Source of the DNA: Serinus canaria
Lineage: Eukaryota; Chordata; Aves; Passeriformes; Fringillidae
Assembly (NCBI RefSeq): GCF_022539315.1
Contig: NC_066313.1
Location: 10,357,764-10,421,763, forward strand
Reading direction: 5' to 3'
DNA: 64,000 nt
Shown: piece after piece, positions 62,588 through 64,000 of the stretch
How positions within the stretch are numbered: the first letter of the stretch is position 1
How the letters are laid out: every line of letters starts with the position of its first letter
Position numbers and translations under genes: made by a program
Notes under the pieces: model-generated
Seen by the model: only the letters and a program-made list of their open reading frames with translations
Database searches by the model: none
Told to the model about the DNA's origin: nothing

Positions 62588-64000
62588 GAACAAAAACAAA
62601 AGAAAAAAGGAAATAGAAGATGCCTTACACTAAGACACAATTTTATCTCTCTTTTGGACAAGATAAGGAGCAGATCTGAATACACTTTAAAACTACTTTA
62701 CTGGGAAGAATATACTTGTAGAATAGGGGTTCACCAATTTAGCAAGGAAAGTTATAAAAAAAAGATCCAAAAAACCAAAGGCTGAGATGTTAATGCTATC
62801 TGATTCCAGTTAGGAATGAAAAACATAGTGTTGAAAGTGAAACCAGTCAGTACTCTGTGCAGGCCTGTGGCAGATTCTTCTCCTTCTGATGCCCTTCAGA
62901 ACACGTACATTGCCCACATTAAAGTCATTCTCCATTTAATCCAAACTACTGGGTTTGTACCCAAAAGTACTGTGTGACCCAAGCTGGATAGCAGCATTGA
63001 GGTCAATGTGCCTGGACCTATTCAGGTAACCTAAAGCCTAAAAATGCTCAACTCCTCCAGGAGTTATTAAAATAGAACCTTTAACTTTTTAGATAGAAAA
63101 TAAACTCAGCCATTAAGAAGGCTGTTTACCAAGTTTGCCAAGTGCTCCCTCTTCTACCTGTGCCATCCTTAAAGGCAGGCCCTGCTTTCAGTCTTGATTT
63201 CAGGTGCTCAGTGATTTTTTTGAGCACTGCAAATTCCTGCTCTTGCATAGAATAATGTTTTTATTCCTCTGAAGAGAACTTTGTGGATACTTCCTCTCCA
63301 GCCTCTCCCTGTGACTGTGCATCTCTGGGCAGGTTCAGCTGCTCATACCACCAATAACAAACATAACCTTTCTCCCAGGATTTCAGTCCAGACAATTAAA
63401 ATAACATAACTCACCTTTGAGCAAAGTAAAATACATACAGATATGCTTGCACTCATGCAAATACACACATATACATGATAAAAGACTACTTGTAGAGCTC
63501 ATACAATGCTTTATATACGTGAGTGTATGTGTGCAGATGTGCATGTCAGCATACACATCTTTGATCACCAACAGATAAGCCATCTCATTTTAGTCAAGCC
63601 CTCAAAACCTTGTGGAAATCGTTGCAGCTTGAGTGAGGAAAGAAATATTTTTTCTAATAAAAAGCATAAAATAAATAAAAAAGCCACTAGTGCAAACCTC
63701 TTTTCCTTAAACCAAGGACTGCAGTTGTGATAGCACATTGTTACATGAGACTGCCATGGCAGAACTACCAGTGTTTGAGTATATAAGTCTGAATAGCTCC
63801 AATGTCACCAGACGCTGCTCAAAGCATGAACAGGCTTCTCCATACCTTCTTACCATGGATTTTAAATACCAAAATAAACACAGAGAGTCGCTGGATCATA
63901 AGTACCAGCTTCCAGAGGCAGATCATCTGAAGACTGACTTGTGGAGGGAATTGAGACCCCTCCATGAGCAAACAGCTGTAGTGTGCAGTCATTCCTCAGT

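Larger units (their letters stand above)
59366..64000. other. Non-coding stretch with microsatellites, no gene recognised
   Basis: About 4.6 kb of AT-rich DNA. Open frames do not exceed 88 codons. Short simple repeats are listed separately. No mobile element or exon could be named. Confidence 0.6.

Overview
The window looks like a gene-poor, AT-rich stretch of a bird nuclear genome, either intergenic or deep intronic. The main evidence is a set of CR1 LINE remnants. Two carry readable pieces of CR1 reverse transcriptase, and the best-preserved one ends in the CR1-type 3' tail. Two LTRs of avian endogenous-retrovirus type are also present. The LTR on the plus strand gives me the impression of a songbird family, but that rests on memory and not on a search. 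No prokaryotic features (operons, CRISPR, tRNA clusters) are present. I could not support any intact protein-coding gene or RNA gene. Almost all open frames are under about 150 codons, and the longer ones lie in low-complexity DNA.

Layout: 1-2140 is a purine-rich degenerate minisatellite that runs off the left edge. From 2141 to 12189 the DNA is AT-rich and unique, with A-runs and one possible CR1 tail scrap. At 12190-13090 there is a 5'-truncated CR1 with its 3' end. From 13091 to 27393 the DNA is mostly unique with microsatellites. A 44-base A-run follows at 27394, then a second truncated CR1 carrying the core reverse-transcriptase region (about 27980-29000). From 29001 to 38731 I see little beyond simple repeats.

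A compact mobile-element cluster fills 38.7-41.3 kb. It holds a minus-strand LTR, a GTTT/GTT-rich tract, a CR1 3' tail and a plus-strand retroviral 3' end (a coding tail followed by an LTR with TATA box and AATAAA). A small CpG-rich island abuts the LTR. From 41.3 to 45.9 kb the DNA is again plain.

The most unusual sequence is at 45.9-47.04 kb. It is an island of alternating purine and pyrimidine blocks with a CpG-dense core. In that core CGGAAG occurs eleven times in 345 bases, always on the same strand, and the core is bounded by imperfect inverted repeats. I do not recognise it as a known element. From 47.04 kb to the end the DNA is mostly plain, with a minus-strand CR1 reverse-transcriptase scrap near 54.8 kb, an old CR1 tail near 59.2 kb and small microsatellites.

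No genes work together here. What the window shows is layers of retroelements of different ages plus two unrelated strand-asymmetric tandem-repeat loci.
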